From contig JAFLST010000008.1 of NCBI GenBank assembly GCA_022510815.1, forward strand, positions 1 through 64,000: DNA of 64,000 bases. Reading direction: 5' to 3'. Both the position numbers and the translations under genes were made by a program. The notes beneath the pieces were generated by a model. That model was not told the origin of the DNA. It did not search any database and worked only from the letters and a program-made list of their open reading frames with translations. Shown here one piece after another: positions 26,196 through 34,995 of the stretch (positions are counted from its first letter, which is position 1; each line of letters begins with the position of its first letter). Origin of the DNA: Christensenellaceae bacterium. GTDB lineage: Bacteria > Bacillota > Clostridia > Christensenellales > Aristaeellaceae.

Positions 26196-27209
26196 TTATA
26201 GCAAATTGTCGAACAGGCGGATGTTTTCCTTTGCCAGCGGCAGCTTGCCTGCCTGCTGCTTTTTGACGATCTCGACGATGCGGTCATTGATGGGCGTGGG
26301 AACGCCGCACTTCCTGCCCCACTGGCAGACCACGCCGTTGATGGCGTCGATCTCGCAGGCCTTGCCGCGCTTCAGATCCTGCAGCATGGACGGCTCGATA
26401 TCGCGGTGCTTTTTCATGGCGATGGGCAGCAGGAGCTCGGCGAAGGCCCGCTTGAGGCCGCTCTTGTAATAGAACAGCTTGGTGATGTCCTTGCCCTGCA
26501 CCGGCGCGAACTTTGCTCCGGCGGCATGGCCCACGTCGATGCACTCCTTCATGCAGCGGACGGCTACCCGGCGGGCTGCCTTGTCCTCGCTGACGTCGCC
26601 GAACACGCCGCCGACCACCGTGCCCAGCCCGGAGAAGGTCGCGTTGATGAGCAGCTTCGACCACCTCGCGCCGATCAGGTCCTTTTCGCAGTGCACGGGG
26701 CACATGGTCTCCAGCAGCCGCTTGACAAGGTCGAGCCGTGCTTCCGGCACGCCCTCCATGCCGCCCATGTGAAAGGACAGGCTGTCCGGGCTGCTGGTCA
26801 GCGTGCTCTCGCCGGGCGCGGAGAGGGTTGCGCCCCATTCCACCACGCAGCCGACAGTGTGCTCCTTGCCGATGATCTCGGCGATCTCCGGCTCCGGCAG
26901 GCCGTTCTGCATCGTCACGATCATGCCGCCTTCGGTCAGCATGGGCTTCAGGGATGAGACGACCCGCGCGTTGTCGAGCTGCTTGGTCATCAGGAAAATC
27001 ACGTCGTAGGCGCCGGTCATCTCCTCGGGGGTCAGCGCCGTCACGGGGACGGTCATTTCCACTGTGCCCGTGATGTGCGCGCCCTTGTCCCGCAGCGCTT
27101 CCACATGCGCCCGGTTGCGGTTGATCAGCTCCACGGGCTGGCCTGCCTTGGTCATGTACGCGCCGAGCACCGTGCCCAGCGAGCCTGCGCCGTAAATGGC
27201 ATATTTCAT
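26196..27209 (-). CDS. ketopantoate reductase family protein (PanE/ApbA)
   Basis: The 337-residue protein has an N-terminal NADP-binding Rossmann motif IYGAGSLGTVLG (residues 5-16). The catalytic-lysine region WSKLLINATFSGL (about 182) and the C-terminal all-helical domain match the ketopantoate reductase family. Members make pantoate for coenzyme A, but many Clostridia carry several paralogues of unclear substrate, so panE is not certain. Last gene of a five-gene operon with gaps of about 15 bases. Confidence 0.85.
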   Translation of the reverse strand: MKYAIYGAGSLGTVLGAYMTKAGQPVELINRNRAHVEALRDKGAHITGTVEMTVPVTALTPEEMTGAYDVIFLMTKQLDNARVVSSLKPMLTEGGMIVTMQNGLPEPEIAEIIGKEHTVGCVVEWGATLSAPGESTLTSSPDSLSFHMGGMEGVPEARLDLVKRLLETMCPVHCEKDLIGARWSKLLINATFSGLGTVVGGVFGDVSEDKAARRVAVRCMKECIDVGHAAGAKFAPVQGKDITKLFYYKSGLKRAFAELLLPIAMKKHRDIEPSMLQDLKRGKACEIDAINGVVCQWGRKCGVPTPINDRIVEIVKKQQAGKLPLAKENIRLFDNLL

Positions 27210-27224
27210 GTGCGTCCTCCTTGG

Positions 27225-28376
27225 TTAAGTTCCCTGCAGGAATGCCGCGACGCGATCCAGCATGGTCGGGTATTCTTCGCCCTGCAGGCCGTGGTCGAGG
27301 GTGTCGTAGAGCGCAAACTCGCGCTGCTCCGCGCCGTCCGTGTAGCGCCGGGCGGCTTCCCGCGACACGAGCTGATCCCGCTTGCCGAACACCACCAGCA
27401 TCGGGCCGGCGAACTGCCCGGTTACCTCGTAGATGGGCAGGCTCTGGGCCATGCGGAAGAACAGCCCGCCCACATGGTGCCGCCCGTCCACATCGACACT
27501 GTACGGGATGTGCTGGGGGTCATAGTCCGCCCACATGCAGTGGCCCTGCTGGGCGTCGGTCTTGAGGGAAGCTGCCGGGGCCAGCAGAACCAGCCTGCTG
27601 ACGATGTCGTGATAGTAGCCAGCCAGCATGCCCGCGACCACGCCGCCCTGCGAATGGCCCAGCACATGAATGTCCGTCACAAAGTCGAGCCCCATGGCGT
27701 AGCGGAGGAAGGTCGCCGCGTCCTCGATCTCGTTGTAAGGGGTCATCTCGGTGAAGTTGCCATCCGACTGGCCGTGGCCGTTGAAGTCAAGCCGCAGCGT
27801 CGCGAACCCGGCGGCGAGCAGACGGTCGGAGACATCCTGAAAGAAGCCGCCTTTCGCGTCCATGCAGCCGCCGAAGCCGTGGAGCATCAGCACCAGCGGA
27901 CAGGGGCCATCGCCGGGGCGCGTCAGCAGGCCCTGAAGCGTCAGACCCGCGCGCTTGAGCTCGATGCGCGTTACGTTCGGCCGGTCTTCCGAATCAATCA
28001 CGATCTCCAGATGGTCGTCCTTCGATTCGATTTTTCCGGTCAGCGCGGCGCTTTCGAGCCACTTGAGAGCCGCGCTGTCGGTGGTGACGCGCGGATGCGT
28101 GATCATGTCAGAGCCCTTCCGGGACACGGCGCTGTTGTCAATGTACAGCCTGCACGGCTTACCCTCCGCGTCGGTACCCTCGAGCATATAACGAGCGCTG
28201 AGGGTGTTCTGGCCGGGGGCGAAGTCGACCTGCGTGTCTACGCCGCCGGGCAGGATGGTGCCGCAGAAGAGCTTGCTTTCACAGCTCCCGTGGAAGGGCA
28301 GCATGCGGATGGAACAGGGCTGCGCCTTGAGCTCGTTCATGCCGTCCAGCATCACCTTGATGCGCAGAATTTCCAT
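27225..28376 (-). CDS. DUF3237-like domain fused to a cinnamoyl-esterase-type hydrolase
   Basis: In this 383-residue protein, residues about 1-140 resemble a DUF3237 beta-barrel (FCGTILPGGVDTQ, then LSARYMLEGTDAEG). Residues 145-383 are an alpha/beta hydrolase very like rumen cinnamoyl esterases: the oxyanion HGFGG, the nucleophile serine in GHSQGG (about residue 248), Asp in VFGKRDQLV and His in TLDHGLQ. No signal peptide. It probably frees ferulate or coumarate from imported plant oligosaccharides. The fusion is not a layout I know. GGAGGAG precedes ATG 28376. Confidence 0.8.
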   Translation of the reverse strand: MEILRIKVMLDGMNELKAQPCSIRMLPFHGSCESKLFCGTILPGGVDTQVDFAPGQNTLSARYMLEGTDAEGKPCRLYIDNSAVSRKGSDMITHPRVTTDSAALKWLESAALTGKIESKDDHLEIVIDSEDRPNVTRIELKRAGLTLQGLLTRPGDGPCPLVLMLHGFGGCMDAKGGFFQDVSDRLLAAGFATLRLDFNGHGQSDGNFTEMTPYNEIEDAATFLRYAMGLDFVTDIHVLGHSQGGVVAGMLAGYYHDIVSRLVLLAPAASLKTDAQQGHCMWADYDPQHIPYSVDVDGRHHVGGLFFRMAQSLPIYEVTGQFAGPMLVVFGKRDQLVSREAARRYTDGAEQREFALYDTLDHGLQGEEYPTMLDRVAAFLQGT

Positions 28377-28391
28377 ATCGCTCCTCCTTTG

Positions 28392-28700
28392 TTACAGCAC
28401 GAGCTGCGCCGCCGCCACAGCCACGCAGGCTGCGATGGCGACCGTCAGCAGCCCCTTGCCGCGCCATGCCAGCGCCACCGCGACCACGAGGCCGACCAAC
28501 GCCGTGCCGATATTGCCGGTGGAATACAGCACGTCCGGGATGGTCATCGCGCCCAGTACCGCGTAGGGCACATAGTGCAGAAAGGACATGACGAAGCGGC
28601 TCTTGATCTCCCGGCGGAATACCGTCAGCGGCAGCATGCGGATGAGGTACGTCACGCCCGCCATGACAGCCAGATAGGGCAGAAACTGCGACCAGCTCAC
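28392..28700 (-). CDS. azlD: AzlD-family branched-chain amino acid exporter subunit
   Basis: The 102-residue protein has three to four membrane segments and the AzlD pattern (TYLIRMLPL near residue 17, then FLHYVPYAVLGAMTIPD). Works with AzlC in export of branched-chain amino acids and analogues. Start overlaps the azlC stop (ATGA). Confidence 0.9.
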   Translation of the reverse strand: MSWSQFLPYLAVMAGVTYLIRMLPLTVFRREIKSRFVMSFLHYVPYAVLGAMTIPDVLYSTGNIGTALVGLVVAVALAWRGKGLLTVAIAACVAVAAAQLVL

Positions 28701-29401
28701 GGGGCACCCTCCTCTCCGACGGGGAACAGCAGCGCTCCGGCAGCGGAGGCCGCCACGGCGCAGATGATGATGACAAAGCCGCTGGACACCTGATTCAGCA
28801 CGGGCAGGTAGCGGAACATGAGGCTCATGGCCACCGCTAAGAGCACCACGACGCGCACGGGCCGCTCCTTCTTTGCCGGGGGCAGGATGATCGCGAGGAA
28901 CATGCCGTAGATCGCGATACCCAGCGCTGTGCGCAGAAACTCCGGCAGGAGCTGCCCTGCCATCGCGCCGAGAATCGTCCCCAGTGACCAGCCGATGTAG
29001 GGCGTGGACATCAGCCCATAGAGATACACCCGCCCGACCTTTTCCGGCTGGCCCGAAGCGACGGCAAAGATCTCATCCGTGTTCATGAAGGAGAAGATCA
29101 GCCGGTGCAGCGTGGTCATGGTCTTGTCCAGCCGCTGGGAGAGCGACAGGCTCATCAGCGCGTACCGGAGGTTGATGACGAGCTGGGTCAGCGCGATCTC
29201 GATCATCGACGCCTGCGTGAGGATCAGCGGCAGGCCCGCGAACTGCCCGGCGCTGGTGACGTTCGTCATGGAGATCAGCAGCGCCTGTGCGGGGGAGAGG
29301 CCGTCAGCCACAGCCTTCATGCCAAAGGTAAAGGCTACCGACAGGTAGCCCAGACCGATGGGGATGCCGTGGTTCACGCCTTTGAGGAATGTCCTGTTCA
29401 T
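28697..29401 (-). CDS. azlC: AzlC-family branched-chain amino acid exporter subunit
   Basis: The 234-residue AzlC protein has the family pattern GIPIGLGYLSVAFTFG near the N-terminus, TNVTSAGQFAGLPLI, and LINLRYALMSLSLS. Five or more membrane helices. ATG 29401 has AGAAGG 10 bases upstream and lies 17 bases after the phosphorylase stop. Any link between export of amino acids and nucleoside breakdown is not evident. Confidence 0.92.
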   Translation of the reverse strand: MNRTFLKGVNHGIPIGLGYLSVAFTFGMKAVADGLSPAQALLISMTNVTSAGQFAGLPLILTQASMIEIALTQLVINLRYALMSLSLSQRLDKTMTTLHRLIFSFMNTDEIFAVASGQPEKVGRVYLYGLMSTPYIGWSLGTILGAMAGQLLPEFLRTALGIAIYGMFLAIILPPAKKERPVRVVVLLAVAMSLMFRYLPVLNQVSSGFVIIICAVAASAAGALLFPVGEEGAP

Positions 29402-29418
29402 CCGTATCCAACCTTCTT

Positions 29419-30750
29419 TTATTCTGTGAAGCGCTTGACGCCGTCCTTCGTGATGATGGCATAGCACAGCGGCGGGGACTGCACAGGCTCGTCCGAGAAC
29501 CGGATGGCCGCGCGGATGGCAGCCTCTGCTCGGTCCGCGTCCTCCTCGCTGCGGGCATGGAGCATGCACAGCGTGGTGTCCGAGGTGACCCTGTCGCCGA
29601 TGCGCACCGGCAGCACGAAGCCCACGGAATAGTCCAGCGCGTCGGTCTTCCTGACCCGGCCCGCGCCCATCGCCTGAGCCGCGAGGCCCAGCGCCATGGT
29701 GTCCATCTCCGCGGCATAGCCGGTGACGCCAGCCTTGACCTCGCGGATCACCGCCGCCCGGGGCAGCAGGGACACATCGTCGCAGCAGGCAGGGTCGCCG
29801 CCCTGAGCGCGGATCATCTGCCGCAGCTTCTCAAGGCCCGCGCCGGAGTTCAGCGCTTCTTCCAGCAGCTTCCGGCCCTGCTCGGGGGTGTCCGCCCGGT
29901 CCGCCAGCACCAGCATGTGACTGCCCAGCAGCAGCGAGACTTCCTTGAGCGCGCCCTCCGTCCGGCCCGCCAGCACGTCGATGGCGTCCTTGACTTCCAG
30001 CGCGTTGCCGACATGGGTGCCCAGCGGCTGCTCCATGCCGGTGACGATGGCTGTGACGGGCTTGCCCGCCAGCGTGCCGATATCCACCATCGCCTGTGCC
30101 AGCTCGATGGAGCCCTCCAGCGTCTGCATGATGGCCCCGGAGCCGGTCTTCACGTCCAGCACGATAGCGTCCGCGCCGGAGGCCAGCTTCTTGCTCATGA
30201 CCGACGAGGCGATCAGCGGCAGGCTGTCCACGGTGGCGGTCACGTCGCGCAGGGCGTAGAGCGTCTTGTCCGCGGGGGCGAGCGTCCCCGTCTGGCCGAT
30301 GACCGCCACGCCGATCTCCCGCACCTGACGGATGAACTGCTCCTCGCTCTCCTCGACGGTCAGGCCCGCGATGGATTCCAGCTTGTCCAGCGTGCCGCCG
30401 GTGTGGCCCAGTCCGCGGCCGCTCATCTTCGCCACGGGCACGCCGCAGGCTGCCACAAGAGGCGCGAGGATCAGCGTGGTCGTGTCGCCCACGCCGCCGG
30501 TGGAGTGCTTGTCCACCTTCACGCCGGGAATCGCCGACAAATCCGCCACGTCGCCGGAATCCCGCATCGCGAGGGTCAGCGTCGTGGTCTCCCGGGCGGT
30601 CATGCCCTGCAGCCGGATCGCCATCAGCATGGCCGCGAGCTGATAATCCGGCACCGTTTTCTCCGCTGCGCCGCGGACGAAAAAGCGGATTTCCTCCTCG
30701 GTCAGCTCCTGCCCGAGCTTCTTTTTGGTGATGAGCTCCACCATGTTCAT
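29419..30750 (-). CDS. pdp: pyrimidine-nucleoside (thymidine) phosphorylase
   Basis: The 443-residue enzyme has the family signature SGRGLGHTGGTLDKLES (about residues 108-124), the Gly-rich KHSTGGVGDTTTL phosphate loop and a C-terminal alpha/beta domain. It splits uridine or thymidine with phosphate into base and (deoxy)ribose-1-phosphate. ATG 30750 has AAAGGAG upstream. First gene of the operon. Uridine versus thymidine preference cannot be decided from sequence; pdp is the usual name in Bacillota. Confidence 0.92.
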   Translation of the reverse strand: MNMVELITKKKLGQELTEEEIRFFVRGAAEKTVPDYQLAAMLMAIRLQGMTARETTTLTLAMRDSGDVADLSAIPGVKVDKHSTGGVGDTTTLILAPLVAACGVPVAKMSGRGLGHTGGTLDKLESIAGLTVEESEEQFIRQVREIGVAVIGQTGTLAPADKTLYALRDVTATVDSLPLIASSVMSKKLASGADAIVLDVKTGSGAIMQTLEGSIELAQAMVDIGTLAGKPVTAIVTGMEQPLGTHVGNALEVKDAIDVLAGRTEGALKEVSLLLGSHMLVLADRADTPEQGRKLLEEALNSGAGLEKLRQMIRAQGGDPACCDDVSLLPRAAVIREVKAGVTGYAAEMDTMALGLAAQAMGAGRVRKTDALDYSVGFVLPVRIGDRVTSDTTLCMLHARSEEDADRAEAAIRAAIRFSDEPVQSPPLCYAIITKDGVKRFTE

Positions 30751-30795
30751 CCGTTCACAGCTCCTTTGCCGGAGAATTTCATGGAATCCGCTTCC

Positions 30796-30824
30796 AGTAT
30801 AGCACAATCGGGCGGCAGGAACAA
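30796..30824 (-). promoter_or_regulatory. pdp operon promoter
   Basis: On the minus strand TTGTTC and TATACT with a 17-base spacer, 45 bases before the start. Confidence 0.6.
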
Positions 30825-30836
30825 CGGGAAAATGAG

Positions 30837-30868
30837 AAGGCCCGCCGCCGATGAGGGCAGAGGGCCTT
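30837..30868 (-). terminator. possible terminator after the phosphodiester glycosidase-like gene
   Basis: AAGGCCC / GGGCCTT stem with an 18-base loop, followed on the minus strand by CTCATTTTCC. Confidence 0.45.
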
Positions 30869-30890
30869 TGAAAGAACCGATTCAATCAGG

Positions 30891-31763
30891 TCAGCGGATT
30901 TCCTTGATAACGAGGATGTCGCCGATGAGCCGCTTGCCGCCGCTGGCAGGGGAGGAGACGATCCCGCCGTTGAAATACAGCATGGCGGAACGGCCGCCGT
31001 CGAGGTTGTAGGCTGCTTTGCAGCCCAGCGACTCCATCAGCAGCGCCAGATCCTTCAGCTCGAGGCCGTGGTTCAGAGCGCCCGATTCTATCACGCTCTT
31101 GGTGCTGCGGCCGTCCACCTGCACAAAGCAGTAGTGCCCCGGCTCGTAATAGCCTAACACCGCCCGGGGATTGGTGAAGCGGATATTGGAGTCGAATTTC
31201 GTGATGGCCTTGCCCTCCTCGTCCAGCAGCGACGGGCCGAAAAGGAAGGTATGCCAGATGTCGTCCTTCTCCTGCGTGATCTGCTCATGGATCGGGTTGC
31301 CGGGTCTGGGGTAGGTGCGCATCTCGCCGTTTTTGTAGATCACGCACAGGTCGCGTACCCTGTTGCGGGAATCCCGCTCGACGACGCCGTTGCCAATGAC
31401 CCAGCCCGCGGTGAAGTTATCGCTGCTGTCGCCGGTGATGGCGAGGACGGCGTTGCTCTCGTCGGCGATGTTCTTGACCTGATCGTTCCGGACGCCGTAT
31501 TTGCCGTGGCTGTAAGCGCGCTGGAAATTCTCCAGGGACCGCACATAGATATCGGCCACATAGACGTCCGCGCGGCCATAGCGCTGCGTGGAGATGCTGA
31601 TCCAGATATCCTGACTCTGATAGCTGGTCTCGGTGATGACGGGCGCCTCGCCCTCCGCGAGGAATTTGTCCGGGAAAACGTCAGAAAAATCACCCTCGGC
31701 CAGCGTCGAGCCGGTGGATGCCAGCAGGAGCAGCGCGGCCAGCAGGGCAAACAGCTTTTTCAT
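30891..31763 (-). CDS. secreted phosphodiester glycosidase family (NAGPA-like) protein, copy 1
   Basis: The 290-residue protein has a signal peptide (about 1-22). The rest fits the NAGPA/DUF2233 fold: an Asp-rich AITGDSS, then GYYEPGHYCFVQVDG and the hallmark MESLGCKAAYNLDGGRS near the C-terminus. Bacterial members are thought to cleave phosphodiester-linked sugars in cell-surface polymers. ATG 31763 has GAGGAGG upstream. A close paralogue lies at 43068-43961. Confidence 0.85.
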   Translation of the reverse strand: MKKLFALLAALLLLASTGSTLAEGDFSDVFPDKFLAEGEAPVITETSYQSQDIWISISTQRYGRADVYVADIYVRSLENFQRAYSHGKYGVRNDQVKNIADESNAVLAITGDSSDNFTAGWVIGNGVVERDSRNRVRDLCVIYKNGEMRTYPRPGNPIHEQITQEKDDIWHTFLFGPSLLDEEGKAITKFDSNIRFTNPRAVLGYYEPGHYCFVQVDGRSTKSVIESGALNHGLELKDLALLMESLGCKAAYNLDGGRSAMLYFNGGIVSSPASGGKRLIGDILVIKEIR

Positions 31764-31814
31764 TATGTGATCCTCCTCGGTGACTGTGGATGCGTCTGCG
31801 CGTATCCGCGTATC

Positions 31815-31843
31815 AATATACCACATCGGGCGGCGGTTCGCAA
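31815..31843 (-). promoter_or_regulatory. promoter of the NAGPA-like gene
   Basis: On the minus strand TTGCGA and TATATT with a 17-base spacer. Confidence 0.6.
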
Positions 31844-31930
31844 TGGCTGCGCTCACCATTTTACATAAATGCCGTCTGACTGCCGGAAGCTGCCGACGGC
31901 GAAGGTGTCTTTCGGAAGGAACGTGAAATG

Positions 31931-31954
31931 AAAAAGGGCCGCGCGGGGCGGTCC
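31931..31954 (-). terminator. terminator of the small HTH operon
   Basis: On the minus strand a GGGACCGC / GCGGCCC stem is followed by TTTTTC, just after the stop at 31965. Confidence 0.65.
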
Positions 31955-31964
31955 CTCCTTTTAT

Positions 31965-32252
31965 CTACAGGGTAATCATCAGCCTGCTTCCGTCGGCCTT
32001 CTGAATGTCCAGCAGCGGCAGCTCGGAGCGTCGGAGCGTCTGCTTGCTCTGCCGGAGCGTCTTGAGCAGACCGTGCACCTGTGCCGTGGTGATGAGCTCC
32101 TTTTGTTCATCGGCCTTCCCTGAGCCGTCCGACAGCCTTTGTGTATGGCGAAGGCCGCCAGCCAGCAGCGCCGCGCCGACCCGGTTGCATATCAGCGCCA
32201 GCGGGAGGTGCAGGCAGAAGGCCTTGTCATGCTCGGCAATCAGGATTTTCAT
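31965..32252 (-). CDS. small protein sharing a domain with the adjacent HTH regulator
   Basis: A 95-residue protein that starts 3 bases after the stop of the HTH gene. It begins KILIAEHDKAFCLHLPLAL and ends LLDIQKADGSRLMITL. Residues 88-162 of the neighbour follow the same plan (a strand, LPLAL, a helix, then LVEVDSAGDHMEVWVE). I infer a shared small alpha/beta domain. The two proteins may bind each other, one with a DNA-binding domain and one without. Function unknown. Confidence 0.65.
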   Translation of the reverse strand: MKILIAEHDKAFCLHLPLALICNRVGAALLAGGLRHTQRLSDGSGKADEQKELITTAQVHGLLKTLRQSKQTLRRSELPLLDIQKADGSRLMITL

Positions 32253-32255
32253 CGC

Positions 32256-32744
32256 TTACTCCACCCAAACTTCCATATGATCACCGGCGCTGTCAACTTC
32301 CACCAGCTTGCCGATTACGCCGCTGTCCACCAGCCGCAGGATCTGATCGAAGTCGATCTGCTGCATCATGTTCTGCCCGTTGAACTGCATGTCGCCCATC
32401 ACAAGCCCCGCCTTGAACAGCGCCAGCGGCAGGTTCACGCGCATCCTGTCGCCCGCGGTGGTGTCGATAGAGACCTTGAGTATCATCTCGTCGGGATTTT
32501 TCCGCTGCTTGGCGGGCACCAGCCGCGTTTCGGGCTCCTGTTCGCCGCAGAGCAGCGTGTCCACGGTAACGCCGAGCATCTTCGCGAGCTGAGGCAGCAG
32601 CATGATGTCCGGGCAGCTCACGTCGTTCTCCCACTTGCTGACAGCCTGAGGCGACACGCTCAATGTCTCCGCCATAGCCTCCTGCGTCAGGTCCTTTTGC
32701 CGCCTGAGCGCCGCGATGCGCTGTCCGAGGGTCATCTGATTCAT
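32256..32744 (-). CDS. Xre-family HTH regulator with LPLAL-type C-terminal domain
   Basis: The 162-residue protein has an N-terminal HTH (TQEAMAETLSVSPQAVSKWE, about residues 21-40). A linker leads to a C-terminal alpha/beta domain with the LPLAL motif (about residue 105), also found in the next gene. ATG 32744 has AAAGGAGG 7 bases upstream; an earlier in-frame ATG lacks one. Target genes unknown; likely autoregulated. Confidence 0.85.
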   Translation of the reverse strand: MNQMTLGQRIAALRRQKDLTQEAMAETLSVSPQAVSKWENDVSCPDIMLLPQLAKMLGVTVDTLLCGEQEPETRLVPAKQRKNPDEMILKVSIDTTAGDRMRVNLPLALFKAGLVMGDMQFNGQNMMQQIDFDQILRLVDSGVIGKLVEVDSAGDHMEVWVE

Positions 32745-32892
32745 GGTATTGACCTCCTTTGCTTGATGGCAACAGGATATCATCTCCGCGCCGCCGCCGG
32801 AAGCGACCGGACGTTGAGTTTTGGGGCGGGGAACTCAACCAAATGGCGAGCTTTCTATCAACCGGGCGGAGGCTTTCGGGCGGGTGAGAACC

Positions 32893-32928
32893 AAAACGGC
32901 ACGGCTGTCACCAAAGCCGTACCGTTTT
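32893..32928. terminator. terminator of the rhamnogalacturonan operon
   Basis: AAAACGGCACGGCT pairs with AGCCGTACCGTTTT (one mismatch). The A/T flanks make it usable in both directions; it sits 8 bases after the rhaD stop. Confidence 0.8.
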
Positions 32929-32935
32929 GTGCCGA

Positions 32936-33748
32936 TCAGGAAAGATACCCCTCACGGGCTTTGACGTCAAAGCGCTTCTCAAGCTGGTGCATCTGCTCGT
33001 CGGTGATGGTATTGACCAGCGGCAGGTGCGCGATTTTCATGTAGATTTCCGCGCCCTTCTCGGCGGTCTCGATCAGGCCGAAGGTCTCGTCCAGATCCTT
33101 GCCCGCGCCATAGATGCCGTGCTGGCTCCAGACCACCAGACGGGCCGTCCGCATCTTCTCCGCGGTCGCCTCGCCGATCTCGTTGGTGCCGCAAAGCATC
33201 CACGGCAGCACGTTCACACCATCCGGGAACACCACGATGCACTCCGTGCACATCTGCCACAGGGTGCGGGTGAATTCCTTTTCGTCCAGCGTATGTACAT
33301 AGGTCATGGCCAGCAGGTTCGCCGGGTGGCAGTGCATCACGACGCGGTTCTCCGTGTTCACCTTGAGCCGCGCCACATGGCTCATCATGTGCGCCGGGAA
33401 CTCGCTGGTAAACTTGCCGCCATCCGCGTATCCCCAGAGCAGCTCCGCCTGCTCGCCTTTGTCCACCAGACGGACGATGCCGAGGTTCACATCCGGCGCG
33501 TACTGGATGTTCTTGAAATACTTGCCCGTGCCGGTCACAAGGAAGTATTTCCCCTCCAGCTCGGGCGCGATGAAGCCTGTCGGAATGGTGCGCAGGACAT
33601 CCTTGATGTCCAGATACTCCGCCACTTGGGCCTCGTCCAGCATAAGGCTTACGTTGCCGCCGTTGCGCTCGTCCCAGCCGTGGTCATACATGTTCGTCGT
33701 CGTGCGGATCATTTCCACCATGAACGGCGCGGTCAGGATATCCTTCAT
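32936..33748 (-). CDS. rhaD: rhamnulose-1-phosphate aldolase
   Basis: This 270-residue class II (zinc) aldolase splits L-rhamnulose-1-phosphate into DHAP and L-lactaldehyde. Family residues are visible: the ERNGGNVS loop, HCHPANLLAM zinc ligands (about residue 139), the catalytic Glu region WMLCGTNEIG and the third ligand in WSQHGIYGAG (about 210). Last gene of the operon; its start overlaps the rhaA stop (ATGA). Confidence 0.93.
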   Translation of the reverse strand: MKDILTAPFMVEMIRTTTNMYDHGWDERNGGNVSLMLDEAQVAEYLDIKDVLRTIPTGFIAPELEGKYFLVTGTGKYFKNIQYAPDVNLGIVRLVDKGEQAELLWGYADGGKFTSEFPAHMMSHVARLKVNTENRVVMHCHPANLLAMTYVHTLDEKEFTRTLWQMCTECIVVFPDGVNVLPWMLCGTNEIGEATAEKMRTARLVVWSQHGIYGAGKDLDETFGLIETAEKGAEIYMKIAHLPLVNTITDEQMHQLEKRFDVKAREGYLS

Positions 33749-34995
33749 GTCCTCTCCACCAGCACTTTCGTTTCGTATTCCATGACGGCGTCGTACCAGC
33801 TCCCGTCAGCGGGCACGTCCTGCCGCGTGCAGTATTCCTCCCAGATATCCGCGAAGGGCAGGGTCTTGATCTCCTCTTGCAGCATCAGGCGGCGGGTGAA
33901 GTCGCCCGCGTCCTGCGCGGTCCTGAGCTCCTCATCGGGCTGGAGCAGCGCCCAGAGCAGCGCCTTGTGCACCGATCGGGTGGCGATGACCCACGCCGCG
34001 ACGCGGTTGATGGACGCGTCGAAGCAGTCGAGGCCGATGAGCACCTTGTCCATGGCGTCGTTTCGGACGATTTCCTTCATGATCTCCCGGAGCTCGTCGT
34101 CAAAGATGACCACATGGTCGCTGTCCCAGCGCACAGGGCGGGTGACGTGCAGCGGAATCCTGTCGAAGAACGGCAGCAGCGCGGGAATCTTGTCGCTGAC
34201 ATACTCCATGGGGTGATAGTGCCCGTTGTCCAGCAGGTTGTACACGCCCGGGTGGGTCGCGGCGTAGTTCATGTAGAACTCGTTGCTGCCCACGGTGTAG
34301 CTCTCTACACCGATGGCGAAGACCTTGCTCTCCACGCTGTCGATGACATGGGGGCACTTCTCGGCGAAGATCTCGTCCAGCGCGGCCTGCAACCTCAGGC
34401 GCGGCCCGAGGCGGTCGGAGGGGGTATCCTTGTAGCCGTCGGGAATCCAGACGTTGTTGAGCACCATATCATCGAGCTCCTGACCGATGCGCTCGGCGAT
34501 GCGGCGGCAGGCGATGGCGTGGTCGATCCAGAAGCGGCGCACCTTCTCGTCCGGCGAGGACAGGGACAGGCCGTCCTTCATCATCGGGTGTGAGAAGATG
34601 GTGGGGTTGAAGTCGATGCCGAGGCTGTTCTCCTTGGCGAAGGCCACCCAGGGCGCGAAGTGCTCATAGGTGAGCTTATCGCGGTCAACCAAGGGGTGCG
34701 CCTCGTCAAACACCGCGTAGCAGGCGTGCAGGTTGATGCGCTTCCGACCGGGGATCAGCGCCGCCGCCTGCAGGAAATCGGCCTTGAGCTCCGCAAAGCT
34801 GCGGGCCCTGCCGGGATAGTTGCCCGTGGCCTGAATGCCGTTGCCCGCGCCGCCGTCGGGGTTATCGAAGCCCGTCACATCGTCGCCCTGCCAGCAGTTC
34901 ATGCTGATGGCCTTTTGGGACAGCCGCTCGATGGCCTGCTCCGTGTCGATGCCCAGCGCGGCATAGCGGAGCTTCGCTTCCTCATAACGCGTCAT
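33745..34995 (-). CDS. rhaA: L-rhamnose isomerase
   Basis: The 416-residue enzyme converts L-rhamnose to L-rhamnulose. Typical regions are MNCWQGDDVTGF near residue 32, GIDFNPTIFSHP (about 140), and the metal-binding stretch with NNGHYHP-like LLDNGHYHPMEYVSDK. Manganese is the usual cofactor. ATG 34995 has GGAGG upstream and overlaps the rhaB stop (ATGA). Full length. Confidence 0.95.
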   Translation of the reverse strand: MTRYEEAKLRYAALGIDTEQAIERLSQKAISMNCWQGDDVTGFDNPDGGAGNGIQATGNYPGRARSFAELKADFLQAAALIPGRKRINLHACYAVFDEAHPLVDRDKLTYEHFAPWVAFAKENSLGIDFNPTIFSHPMMKDGLSLSSPDEKVRRFWIDHAIACRRIAERIGQELDDMVLNNVWIPDGYKDTPSDRLGPRLRLQAALDEIFAEKCPHVIDSVESKVFAIGVESYTVGSNEFYMNYAATHPGVYNLLDNGHYHPMEYVSDKIPALLPFFDRIPLHVTRPVRWDSDHVVIFDDELREIMKEIVRNDAMDKVLIGLDCFDASINRVAAWVIATRSVHKALLWALLQPDEELRTAQDAGDFTRRLMLQEEIKTLPFADIWEEYCTRQDVPADGSWYDAVMEYETKVLVERT

